Shown here piece after piece: positions 1-6,177 of a stretch of DNA of 7,955 nucleotides (positions within the stretch are counted from its first letter, which is position 1; every line of letters begins with the position of its first letter). Source of the stretch: JBHIBA01 sp046758845 (lineage in GTDB: Bacteria; UBA8248; JACPRG01; G963555815); NCBI GenBank assembly GCA_046758845.1, contig JBHIBA010000218.1, forward strand, positions 1-7,955. The letters are read 5' to 3'. A program made the position numbers and the translations under genes. Under the pieces are notes generated by a model that saw only the letters and a list, made by a program, of their open reading frames with translations, searched no databases and was not told the DNA's origin.

Positions 1-78
1 CCCTGCCGGGCCGCCCTCTTTCGCGAAACAAAAGTTTGGCGGGGGGTGCGGGGGACGCCTTTCAAAAAGCGCCCCCGC
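1..78 (-). repeat. Dispersed intergenic repeat, copy 1 (inverted, cut by left edge)
   Basis: On the minus strand this stretch reads much like 4739-4802. It starts with a G-run hairpin (48-78), continues through a C-rich segment and ends with the shared block TTTCGCGAAAGAGGG (minus strand of 14-28). The hairpin pairs GCGGGGG (48-54) with CCCCCGC (72-78) around an apical CGC-TTT/AAA-GCG part, with small bulges. Its outer stem differs from copy 2 but still pairs. The element runs off the left edge, so its full length is unknown. I see no gene in it. Confidence 0.8.
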
Positions 79-84
79 AAAAAA

Positions 85-106
85 AGATGGGTATCTATCC
101 CCATCT
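85..106. promoter_or_regulatory. Inverted repeat upstream of the catabolic operon
   Basis: A perfect 7-bp inverted repeat, AGATGGG (85-91) and CCCATCT (100-106), is separated by 8 bases. It lies about 100 bases before the aminotransferase start. It could be an operator or a small RNA hairpin. No regulator gene is in the window to pair it with, so its role is inference. Confidence 0.35.
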
Positions 107-124
107 AGACACGCCAACGAGAAG

Positions 125-159
125 GTGACATACTCGAATTTGGCAAATGACATAATTCG
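125..159 (+). promoter_or_regulatory. Candidate promoter/operator region of the catabolic operon
   Basis: This is the only AT-rich patch before the first gene. It contains CATAAT (151-156), one mismatch from a sigma-70 -10 box. The -35 region is poor: GTGACA at 125-130 would need a 20-base spacer. The -10-like box is overlapped by a perfect 6-bp inverted repeat, CGAATT (135-140) and AATTCG (154-159), with a 13-base spacer, which a dimeric repressor could bind. The remainder of 160-205 shows only the ribosome binding site. Confidence 0.3.
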
Positions 160-205
160 TCTCTTCGTTGCTGAAACCTTTCCATCTGGATAAGAGGTGC
201 TGGCC

Positions 206-1564
206 GTGACGCGATCTGCGGGTGCATTGAGTCGCCTTTCCCTGGAGGCCCTCATGCGAGCGTATGAGAAGGCCACGCCCAAATCAAAGACCCTGAGTGA
301 GAAGGCTCGCATGTCCCTTCCCGGGGGAAACACCCGGGCCGCCGTCTACTTCGACCCCTATCCCGTGTTCATGGAGCGGGGGGAGGGCTGTCGGGTCAAG
401 GACGTGGATGGGACCATCCGTCTGGATTTCAACAACAACCTCACGTCCCTTCTCCTCGGCCACAACCATCCCGCCGTGGCAGAGGCCATCCGCAGGCAGT
501 TGGAAAAGGGGACCTCCTTTGGGGCGCCCACGGCGCTCGAAGAGGCCCTGGCGTCGCGACTTTGCCAGAGGCTCCCCACCGTGGAGCGGGTCCGGTTCTG
601 TTCCACCGGCACGGAGGCCATCATGAACTGCGTCCGTGTGGCCCGGGCCTTCACCGGCAAGCCCAAGGTGGGGAAGTTCCTGGGACACTTTCACGGGTCG
701 AGCGAGCACATGGAGGTTTCTATCGGTCCCCCGCTGGAGGAGGTCGGGGACGCCGCCCACCCGAGGAGCGTCCCTTCCTCCCCGGGGATCCCGGAGGGCG
801 TGGTTCGGGATGTTGTCACCCTTCCCTTTAACGATGCGGACCGAGTCGGGGAGATCGTCCGCGCCCATCGTGACGAACTGGCCGCGGTCGTTGTGGAACC
901 CATCTCCGGGGGAGGCTCCATCCCGCCGCGAGAGGGTTTCCTTCAGGACCTGCGGCGCATCTGCACGGACAACGACGTCCTCCTCATCTTTGATGAGGTC
1001 ATGATGTTCCGTTTGGCCCATGGCGGGGCGCAGGACTTCTTCGAGGTCCAGGCGGACCTGACCGCCCTCGGCAAGGCCATCGGCGGGGGCCTCCCCATCG
1101 GGGCCTTCGGGGGCCGGGCCGAAGTGATGGAGCTTTTCGACCCGTCGGACGGCGGGCCGACCGTCCGGCATTCCGGTACGCACAGCGGAAGCCCCTTGCC
1201 CATGGCGGCCGGCGCGGCGGCCCTGGACCAGATGACACCCGGCCTGTACCCGCGGTTGAACGCCCTCGGCGAAAAAGCTCGCGCGGGTCTTCGGGAAGTG
1301 TTTGAAGAGATGGGCGCGCCGGCTCAAGTGACGGGGGCGGGCTCGGTCTTCTCCGTGCACTTCACGGAAGAGGAAGTCTGGGATTACGCCGCATACGCGC
1401 GGGCGGACAAAAAGGCGCTGGAGAAGATGTTCTTCGGTTGGATCTTGAGGGGCGTCTTCATGACCCGAAGGGGGAAAGGCTGTCTGTCCGCCCCGATGAC
1501 GCAAGACGAGATTGAGGAGTTTTTGAACGCCACGCGTGATGTCCTTACGCGGGGAGTCTCTTGA
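206..1564 (+). CDS. Class III PLP aminotransferase, beta-amino-acid aminotransferase type
   Basis: This is a fold type I, PLP-dependent enzyme related to glutamate-1-semialdehyde aminomutase and, more closely by recalled sequence, to beta-phenylalanine aminotransferases such as Variovorax VpAT. Visible marks, in 452-residue numbering, are LPGGNTR near residue 44, a STGTEA phosphate-binding loop, FHG (F162, often Tyr), the pyridine-binding D263 in FDEVM, the PLP lysine K290 in ALGKAIGGG, and R422 in TRRG. Arg44 and Arg422 align with arginines that I recall binding the substrate carboxylate in VpAT. I chose the GTG at 206 because AAGAGGTG (192-199) sits 6 bases upstream and the extra N-terminal helix fits VpAT. 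ATG 254, with GGAG at 243-246, is a real alternative. As first gene of the operon, it would take the amino group from the beta-amino acid released by the next two enzymes. A true aminomutase role is less likely. The exact substrate is unknown. Confidence 0.85.
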   Translation: MTRSAGALSRLSLEALMRAYEKATPKSKTLSEKARMSLPGGNTRAAVYFDPYPVFMERGEGCRVKDVDGTIRLDFNNNLTSLLLGHNHPAVAEAIRRQLEKGTSFGAPTALEEALASRLCQRLPTVERVRFCSTGTEAIMNCVRVARAFTGKPKVGKFLGHFHGSSEHMEVSIGPPLEEVGDAAHPRSVPSSPGIPEGVVRDVVTLPFNDADRVGEIVRAHRDELAAVVVEPISGGGSIPPREGFLQDLRRICTDNDVLLIFDEVMMFRLAHGGAQDFFEVQADLTALGKAIGGGLPIGAFGGRAEVMELFDPSDGGPTVRHSGTHSGSPLPMAAGAAALDQMTPGLYPRLNALGEKARAGLREVFEEMGAPAQVTGAGSVFSVHFTEEEVWDYAAYARADKKALEKMFFGWILRGVFMTRRGKGCLSAPMTQDEIEEFLNATRDVLTRGVS

Positions 1565-1660
1565 CGCCCGGGCTGCAAGAAAGCGACGTTGAGCGGCGAT
1601 CGGCGGCCTGTGGACGCGAATGGCGCCCAGGACCGAAGGAGTCTGGAAGGAGCCGACGGC

Positions 1661-2482
1661 ATGTTGAGGATCGCTTTGATCCAGATGTCCTGCAAGGACG
1701 AGCCTGAGCCGAATGTGGTCAAGGCCCTGAAGTTGATCGATCAGGCGGCCGCGAAGGGAGCCAAGGTTGTCGCGCTTCAAGAAGTGTTTCACACCCCTTA
1801 TTTCCCGAACCGTCCGCGCGATAAGAAGTACTTCGGCATGGCGGAGCCCATCCCGGGACCGACCATCGACCGGGTGGCCGCAAAGGCGAAGGAGCACGAG
1901 GTCGTCATCATGGCGCCGGTCTTTGAGAAGGAAATGGCCGGGGTGTATTACAACTCGGCCGTCCTCCTGGGGCCCGACGGCGGGATCATCGGAACGTACC
2001 GCAAGATGCACATCCCCCACAGCGACGACCTGATCGAGAAATACTACTTCAAGCCGGGAAACCTGGGTTTCCCCGTCTTCGAAACCCCCTTTGCGAAGGT
2101 GGGCATCCTGATTTGCTACGACCGCCATTTCCCGGAGGGCGCCCGGGCGCTGGGTCTGGGCGGCGCCGAACTCCTTCTCATTCCGGTGGCGAGCACAAGA
2201 CCGACGGCGAGCCAGGTCTTTGTGAAAGAGCTGGTGGGGATGGCCATCGCCAATCAATACTTCGTGGCCGCCGTGAACCGGGTTGGAAAAGAGGCGAAGG
2301 ACCGTTTTTTCGGATCGAGCCTGGTGTGTGACCCCAGGGGAAACGTCCTGGCGATGGCCGGCGACAAGAAGGACGAGGTTCTCCTCGCCGACATCGACCT
2401 CTCCCGGGTGGCCGCCACCCGGAATAACTGGCTGTTCTACCGGGACCGCCGTCCCGACGCCTACGCCGTCTTGACGCGCTGA
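1661..2482 (+). CDS. Carbon-nitrogen hydrolase (beta-ureidopropionase / N-carbamoyl amidase type)
   Basis: This nitrilase-superfamily amidase of 273 residues would hydrolyse an N-carbamoyl amine or amino acid to the free amine, CO2 and ammonia in the cytoplasm. The catalytic triad is complete: E41 in LQEVF, K115 in YRKMHIP and C152 in ICYDRHFPEGAR. The stretch EKYYFKPGNLGFPVF is typical of the N-carbamoylputrescine amidase / beta-ureidopropionase branch. Start ATG 1661 is preceded by AAGGAG (1647-1652), and the family's usual N-terminus (LRIALIQM) begins right there; an in-frame upstream extension lacks family sequence. The gene lies 96 bases after the aminotransferase gene and 83 before the amidohydrolase gene. 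Placed between a ring-opening enzyme and a beta-amino-acid aminotransferase, it most likely removes the carbamoyl group from the ring-opened ureide. N-carbamoylputrescine as substrate is possible but fits the neighbours less well. Confidence 0.87.
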   Translation: MLRIALIQMSCKDEPEPNVVKALKLIDQAAAKGAKVVALQEVFHTPYFPNRPRDKKYFGMAEPIPGPTIDRVAAKAKEHEVVIMAPVFEKEMAGVYYNSAVLLGPDGGIIGTYRKMHIPHSDDLIEKYYFKPGNLGFPVFETPFAKVGILICYDRHFPEGARALGLGGAELLLIPVASTRPTASQVFVKELVGMAIANQYFVAAVNRVGKEAKDRFFGSSLVCDPRGNVLAMAGDKKDEVLLADIDLSRVAATRNNWLFYRDRRPDAYAVLTR

Positions 2483-2565
2483 CCGAGAGATTCGGGCCGC
2501 CCCCCTTCGTCTGAAACCTGTTCCCTGGCCGCCACGTCGATGGGGTGGGATGCGGGAGTTCGGCG

Positions 2566-3972
2566 ATGGACCTCCTTCTGAAGAATGGAACCGTCGTCAC
2601 TCCCCAGGGGCCGGTCCCTGCGGACCTCGGCGTTCGGGGAGAGGTCATCACCTACATCGGCAGGCCGGGTCTCGGAGAGGGAATCCGTCCCCGCAAGACC
2701 CTCGACTGCTCCGGTTGTCTCCTCCTGCCCGGCGTCATTGACGCCCACGTGCAACTCGAGGTGTCTTTCGGCTTCGGCGATCTCCTCGACGACTTTCGGT
2801 CGGGAAGCCGGGCAGCGGCTTGCGGAGGGGTCACCACGCTGATCGACTATGCTCGACAGCGCAAGGGGGGAAGTCCCCTTGAGGCCCTGCGGTGCAGGAA
2901 GGAGGCCGCCGATGCCAAGGTGGGAATCGACTATACCCTTCATCTCACGCTCATCGACCCCACGCCCGAGGCCCTGGCGGAAGCCCCCCGGGCCCTCGAC
3001 GAGGGGATCCGGAGCTTCAAGGTCTATATGGCCTACGGAAAGGCAGGGCGGCGGACGGATGATGGAGCCATCCTGGCGCTCATGCGGGTCCTCTCGGAAG
3101 CTGGGGGCCTCCTCGGCATACACGCGGAGGTGGATGAGCACATCATCCGAGCCACAGAGGACCTCATCCGGTCGGGGAAGACCCATCCCCGCTATCACGG
3201 GCGGGCGCATCCGCCGATCTCCGAGGTGGCTGCGGTGGAAGCGCTCGTTCGCATGTCCCGGGAGAGCGGCTGCGAGATCTACATCAAGCACGTCTCCACG
3301 GCGGAGGCGGCCTCTCTCATCGGGAAGGCCCGAGGGGAAGGGCTCGCCGTCTGGGGTGAAACGTGTCCTCACTATCTCCTGCTGGACGAAAGTCGGTATG
3401 CGGGCGAAGCGGCTCCCCTGTTCATCATGAGCCCGCCTCTGCGTTCCGAAGACAATCGGGAAGCACTCTGGGCGGCCCTCGCTGCGGGGGACCTCCAGAT
3501 CGTCGCGACGGATCACGCCTCCTACAGCCGGGCGCAGAAGTTTCAGAGCAGCACGACGTTTGAGGGGGTGCCCCCCGGCGTTCCAGGAATCGAGACGCTC
3601 CTTCCCCTCGGTTACACCTACGGCGTCGGCAAGAGGCGCCTCTCTCTCCATCGACTGGCTCAGGTCCTGGCCGAGGAGCCCGCCCGGGTCTTCGGTTTGT
3701 ATCCGAAGAAGGGAGTCCTTCAGGTGGGCGCCGATGCGGACCTGGTGGTGTATGATCCCGCGCCCAAGGGGGTCATCGACGCCTCCAAGCTCGCCATGAA
3801 CGTGGATTTCAGTCCCTTTGAGGGGATGGCCGTCCAGGGGCGGGTGAGGGAGACGTTTTGTCGGGGACGCCTGGTCGCCCGGCGGGGGCGTTGGGCCGGT
3901 GAGGAGCATTGGCGGGGCCGGTTCGTCCCGATTCAACCGGTCCAGCCATCCACGGGGGTGAGGAAATCATGA
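2566..3972 (+). CDS. Dihydropyrimidinase/hydantoinase-like amidohydrolase with altered metal site
   Basis: This 468-residue protein has the normal length and layout of the cyclic-amidohydrolase family, which opens dihydropyrimidine or hydantoin rings at a two-zinc centre. The expected ligands are at the expected spacing: H61, carboxylated-lysine candidate K152 (SFKVYMAY), H186 (IHAE), H242 (IKHVS) and D316 (ATDHA). The second histidine of the His-x-His motif is Gln: H61-V62-Q63, codon CAA at 2752-2754. Y157 and S289 (MSPPLR), which contact substrate in hydantoinases, are kept. The usual Asn in the PNG-type loop is Pro337. The C-terminal composite domain (GADADLVVYDP) is intact. Start ATG 2566 has GGAG at 2555-2558. 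The last bases overlap the SDR start. The protein may use one metal, another metal or another ureide, or may be a non-catalytic homologue like the CRMP proteins. The family call is firm; the substrate is open. Confidence 0.85.
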   Translation: MDLLLKNGTVVTPQGPVPADLGVRGEVITYIGRPGLGEGIRPRKTLDCSGCLLLPGVIDAHVQLEVSFGFGDLLDDFRSGSRAAACGGVTTLIDYARQRKGGSPLEALRCRKEAADAKVGIDYTLHLTLIDPTPEALAEAPRALDEGIRSFKVYMAYGKAGRRTDDGAILALMRVLSEAGGLLGIHAEVDEHIIRATEDLIRSGKTHPRYHGRAHPPISEVAAVEALVRMSRESGCEIYIKHVSTAEAASLIGKARGEGLAVWGETCPHYLLLDESRYAGEAAPLFIMSPPLRSEDNREALWAALAAGDLQIVATDHASYSRAQKFQSSTTFEGVPPGVPGIETLLPLGYTYGVGKRRLSLHRLAQVLAEEPARVFGLYPKKGVLQVGADADLVVYDPAPKGVIDASKLAMNVDFSPFEGMAVQGRVRETFCRGRLVARRGRWAGEEHWRGRFVPIQPVQPSTGVRKS

Positions 3973-4718
3973 GAAGACTGGAAGGCCGAGTCGGCCTGAT
4001 CACCGGAGGCAGCCGCGGGCTCGGCCGGGGGATCGCCCTGGCCTTCGCCGAGGAAGGAGCCAGCGTGGCCCTCAGCTACCTTCAGGCGGAGAAATCCGCT
4101 CAGGAAGTCGTCCAGGCCATCGAGTCGAGAGGGAGCGAGGCCTTGGCCCAAAGGGCGGACGTGACTGAGCCGGACGACGTGGCGAACCTGGTCGAGGCCG
4201 CCCGCCAGCGGTTTGGGAGGATCGACATCCTGGTCAACAACGCGGGCATCGCCTCCCCCCGGGCCTTTACCGAAATGACCATCGAGGAATGGGACCAACT
4301 GATCGCTGTCCACCTGCGGGGGATGTTCCTCTGCTCGCGCAACGCCGTCCCTCTGATGCTTCAGCAAGGGAAAGGAAAAATCATCAACATGGTGGGGTCT
4401 TTCGGGATTCAGCCGGAGGCCAACTGGACCCACCTCTCGACCGCGAAGGCCGGGATGATCGCTTTCACCCAGGCCCTGGGCCGGGAACTCGGCCCCAAGG
4501 GGGTCCGGGTGAACGCTGTCTGTCCCGCCATGACAAAGACGGAAATGATCGAGCACTTCGACCCGAAGATGCTCGAGGCCCTTCGCCAGCGGTATCCCCT
4601 CAGACGCCTGGGGGAGATCGAGGACGTGACGGCGACCGTCCTCTTCCTCGCCTCGGACGACTCCGACTTTTTCACCGGCCAAACCCTGGCCCCCTGCGGC
4701 GGCGATGTGATGGTGTGA
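3969..4718 (+). CDS. Short-chain dehydrogenase/reductase lacking the catalytic Tyr
   Basis: This 249-residue classical-type SDR has a Rossmann fold binding NAD(P). It shows TGGSRGLG (12-19), D64-V65, NNAG (90-93), S144 and K160. In the YxxxK motif the Tyr position is Leu: L156-S-T-A-K160, codon CTC at 4434-4436, preceded by His155. Two weaker departures are H115 where Asn is common (AVHLRG) and Pro-Ala instead of Pro-Gly in the NAVCPA motif. R16 and the lack of an acidic residue after beta-2 (LSYLQ) point to NADP(H). ATG 3969 overlaps the amidohydrolase stop (ATGA), with GAGG at 3960-3963, so the two are translationally coupled. In context it could reduce the oxo acid or semialdehyde made by the aminotransferase, as YdfG-type SDRs reduce malonic semialdehyde. 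Without the Tyr, catalysis must differ or be absent. The specific role is a guess. Confidence 0.85.
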   Translation: MRRLEGRVGLITGGSRGLGRGIALAFAEEGASVALSYLQAEKSAQEVVQAIESRGSEALAQRADVTEPDDVANLVEAARQRFGRIDILVNNAGIASPRAFTEMTIEEWDQLIAVHLRGMFLCSRNAVPLMLQQGKGKIINMVGSFGIQPEANWTHLSTAKAGMIAFTQALGRELGPKGVRVNAVCPAMTKTEMIEHFDPKMLEALRQRYPLRRLGEIEDVTATVLFLASDDSDFFTGQTLAPCGGDVMV

Positions 4719-4724
4719 AGGAGG
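4718..4724 (+). other. Orphan Shine-Dalgarno sequence
   Basis: A perfect AAGGAGG overlaps the last base of the SDR stop. No ATG, GTG or TTG follows at a usable distance; the hairpin of the repeat begins 11 bases later. It may be the remnant of a site that once served a following gene now displaced by the repeat. Chance is possible in purine-rich sequence. Confidence 0.35.
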
Positions 4725-4735
4725 ACGCAAAGAGA

Positions 4736-4768
4736 CCAGGGGGCGCTTTTTGAAAGCCGCCCCCCTGG
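4736..4768 (+). terminator. Conserved G-run hairpin just after the catabolic operon
   Basis: CCAGGGGGCGCTTT (4736-4749) pairs with AAAG plus CGCCCCCCTGG (4753-4768), with a TTG loop and two bulged C residues. It begins 18 bases after the SDR stop, so it sits where a transcription terminator or mRNA 3'-end stabiliser would. No T-run follows, so it is not a standard intrinsic terminator. The same hairpin recurs in copies 1 and 3. Confidence 0.45.
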
Positions 4769-4791
4769 ACCCCCCGGAAAACTTTCATTTC

Positions 4792-4831
4792 GCGAAAGAG
4801 GGCTGCGCCTGACGGCGCTGCCCTCTTTCGC
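4792..4831. other. Long central hairpin of the repeat
   Basis: Arms 4792-4809 and 4814-4831 form an 18-bp stem with a single T-T mismatch and a four-base loop TGAC. The outer half is GCGAAAGAGGG paired with CCCTCTTTCGC. No T-run follows on either strand. It could be a DNA cruciform, a protein-binding palindrome or a folded RNA. Confidence 0.6.
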
Positions 4832-4951
4832 CTAAAACTGGCCCATTGGCCAAATGCGGGAGCCTTGCGCAGCAAGGCGCGCCTCCAACCGCGGTTCGGC
4901 CGGCACGCTAGTGCCCAAAAAGCGCCCCCCGCGAAGGTCAATGCTCTCCGC

Positions 4952-4980
4952 TTCCTTCGCCGAGTTCGCTGGCATATAAT
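4952..4980 (+). promoter_or_regulatory. Candidate promoter of the ABC importer operon
   Basis: A perfect TATAAT (4975-4980) lies in an otherwise GC-rich region. A weak -35 match, TTCCTT (4952-4957), stands 17 bases upstream. The -10 box is the centre of a palindrome, TGGCA-TATAAT-TGCCA (4970-4985), so a bound dimer would block RNA polymerase directly. The leader to the ATG would be about 110 bases. It contains a small CGGCC/GGCCG hairpin (5042-5046, 5054-5058) and no thiamine riboswitch signature that I can see. Confidence 0.5.
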
Positions 4981-5099
4981 TGCCATACGAAAAAACCGGA
5001 CGGCAAGGAAGGAGTTGGAAGTCTCGAGGCGGGGTGGATGTCGGCCTGTCAGGGGCCGAGGTTTTGGTGCTTGGAAAATCTTCCGGAGGGAGAGGGACG

Positions 5100-6110
5100 A
5101 TGAGAGCAAATGCGTTTCTAGTTTTTCGGGCGGCCCTGGTGGTCTGTCTGCTCTTGGGTCTGACTGGCGTGGCCACAGCCGCGGATAAGGTCCGCTTCAA
5201 CCTGGACTGGGTCATCTTCGGCCGACACACGGGGTATTTCACGGCCCTCGGCAAGGGCTTCTACAAGCAGAACGGGATCGACGCCACCGTCAAGCGGGGT
5301 TACGGGTCCGTCAAAGCCATCGCGCTCATGGCCCAGGGCCAATCGGACTATACGTTCGCCGACCTGGGCGCCCTTGTCCTCTCCCGCGCCAATGAGGGCG
5401 TGCCTGTAAAGGCCGTCGCCGTTGTCTACGCCAAGACGCCGCACGCCGTTCACTACCTGGAGGGTTCGGGCATCCGAAAGCCCTCCGATCTCAAAGGACG
5501 GAGCGTGGCCTCTTCGGCGGGCGCCTCCATCACCAGAATGTTTGAGGGGTTCGAGAGGGCCGTAGGCATCGAAGGCACGGTGAAGAAACAACAGGTGGAA
5601 GGCTCTGCCCTCAACACCCTGCTTCTCAGCAAACGGGCCGACGCGATGCTGGACTACGTCTTCAACACCGTCCTCCTCAACAAGCTCGGGAAGACCAAGG
5701 GCCTCAAGGCCAAGTACTTCCTTTACTCCGACGCCGGCATGAACTTCTACAGCAACAGCCTTCTGGCGCCTGACAAGACCGTCGCCGGGAAGCCCGACCA
5801 GGTCCGCCGGTTCGTCAAAGCCACCCTGATGGGGTTGGAGTACTCCTTCAAACACCCCCAGGAGGCCGTGGACATCCTGCGGAAGTACAACCCCCAGGTG
5901 GACCGGGAGGCCGCCCTCGGGGAGAACGCCCTGGTGAAAGAAATGATGTCCAGCCCCGAGGCCCTCAAGAACGGCATGGGCTACATGAAGCGTGAAAAGA
6001 TCAGCGGCACCATCAACACCATGAGACGGTACATGAAGCTCACGAAGCCTATCCAGCCGGAGGATGTCCATACCAACGCGTTCCTGCCGGGAATCAAGAT
6101 CCCCGATTGA
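5100..6110 (+). CDS. ABC importer substrate-binding protein, NMT1/THI5-like
   Basis: This 336-residue periplasmic binding protein belongs to the SsuA/TauA/ThiY class (NMT1/THI5 domain). A signal peptide is clear: a basic start, a hydrophobic core (about residues 6-22) and an ATA-A site giving cleavage after residue 27, with mature start ADKVRFNLDW. I see no lipobox, so it is probably soluble in the periplasm. The early stretch LGKGFYKQNGID and the later SDYTFADLGALVLSR follow the family pattern of a ligand lobe that recognises small N- or S-containing molecules. ATG 5100 is preceded by the purine-rich tract GGAGGGAGAGGG (5085-5096). Homologues import thiamine pyrimidine precursors, pyrimidines, sulfonates, taurine or nitrate. 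Beside a ureide-degrading operon, a pyrimidine- or hydantoin-like ligand is the best guess, but no ligand residue in the sequence proves it. Confidence 0.88.
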   Translation: MRANAFLVFRAALVVCLLLGLTGVATAADKVRFNLDWVIFGRHTGYFTALGKGFYKQNGIDATVKRGYGSVKAIALMAQGQSDYTFADLGALVLSRANEGVPVKAVAVVYAKTPHAVHYLEGSGIRKPSDLKGRSVASSAGASITRMFEGFERAVGIEGTVKKQQVEGSALNTLLLSKRADAMLDYVFNTVLLNKLGKTKGLKAKYFLYSDAGMNFYSNSLLAPDKTVAGKPDQVRRFVKATLMGLEYSFKHPQEAVDILRKYNPQVDREAALGENALVKEMMSSPEALKNGMGYMKREKISGTINTMRRYMKLTKPIQPEDVHTNAFLPGIKIPD

Positions 6111-6128
6111 CGACCGCTCCAACTGAAA

Positions 6129-6152
6129 GGGGCGGGCCTGATGGCCCGCCCC
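6129..6152 (+). other. Perfect 10-bp hairpin after the binding-protein gene
   Basis: GGGGCGGGCC (6129-6138) and GGCCCGCCCC (6143-6152) pair perfectly around a TGAT loop, 18 bases after the stop. No T-run follows. Such hairpins between binding-protein and permease genes commonly stabilise the upstream mRNA segment or attenuate readthrough, giving more binding protein than membrane components. That role is inferred from position. Confidence 0.65.
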
Positions 6153-6177
6153 TGCGGCCGACCCGGGCGGGCCGGGA

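Larger units (their letters stand above)
4736..4933 (+). repeat. Dispersed intergenic repeat, copy 2 (complete, with terminal inverted repeats)
   Basis: This noncoding element of about 200 bases fills much of the 381-base gap after the SDR gene. GGGGGCGCTTTTTG (4739-4752) is repeated inverted at 4916-4929, giving 14-bp terminal inverted repeats. Inside are an end hairpin (4736-4768), a long central hairpin (4792-4831), a 7-bp hairpin GCCTTGC/GCAAGGC (4862-4868, 4872-4878) and a right-end hairpin GGCAC/GTGCC (4902-4906, 4911-4915). The left third matches copy 1 in inverted orientation. The right end matches 7890-7923 inverted. It encodes no transposase and looks like a MITE-like or structured intergenic repeat. 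I see no convincing target-site duplication. Confidence 0.7.

Noticed and set aside
284..2257. Very long open frame on the minus strand across the aminotransferase and amidase genes
   Set aside because: It spans two well-supported + strand genes and their gap, has no recognisable domain and is rich in Arg, Gly and His, as expected from an antisense frame in GC-rich DNA.
2461..3936. Long minus-strand open frame opposite the amidohydrolase gene
   Set aside because: The sense frame has complete family motifs; the antisense product shows none.
3933..4730. Minus-strand open frame opposite the SDR gene
   Set aside because: It is a shadow of the SDR codons, with no ribosome binding site or domain that I recognise.
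8..4802. Composite transposon carrying the catabolic operon between inverted repeat copies
   Set aside because: No transposase, integrase or target duplication is seen, and a third copy after the importer suggests general intergenic repeats. Kept only as a point to check.
4970..4985. Sigma-54 promoter (TGGCA...TTGCC)
   Set aside because: There are only 9 bases between GG and GC where 10 are needed, and no activator gene or site is visible; the TATAAT reading is simpler.
4986..5099. Thiamine pyrophosphate riboswitch before the NMT1/THI5-like gene
   Set aside because: I find no CUGAGA-type core or matching helices in the leader, so thiamine control is not supported.
5100..5180. Lipoprotein signal on the binding protein (Cys16)
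   Set aside because: The residues before Cys16 (Leu-Val-Val) do not make a lipobox, and a good signal peptidase I site lies at residue 27.
4672..5254. Minus-strand open frames over the repeat and the importer leader
   Set aside because: They run through hairpins and into the signal-peptide codons, and give low-complexity Arg/Pro-rich products. No gene is supported in this gap.
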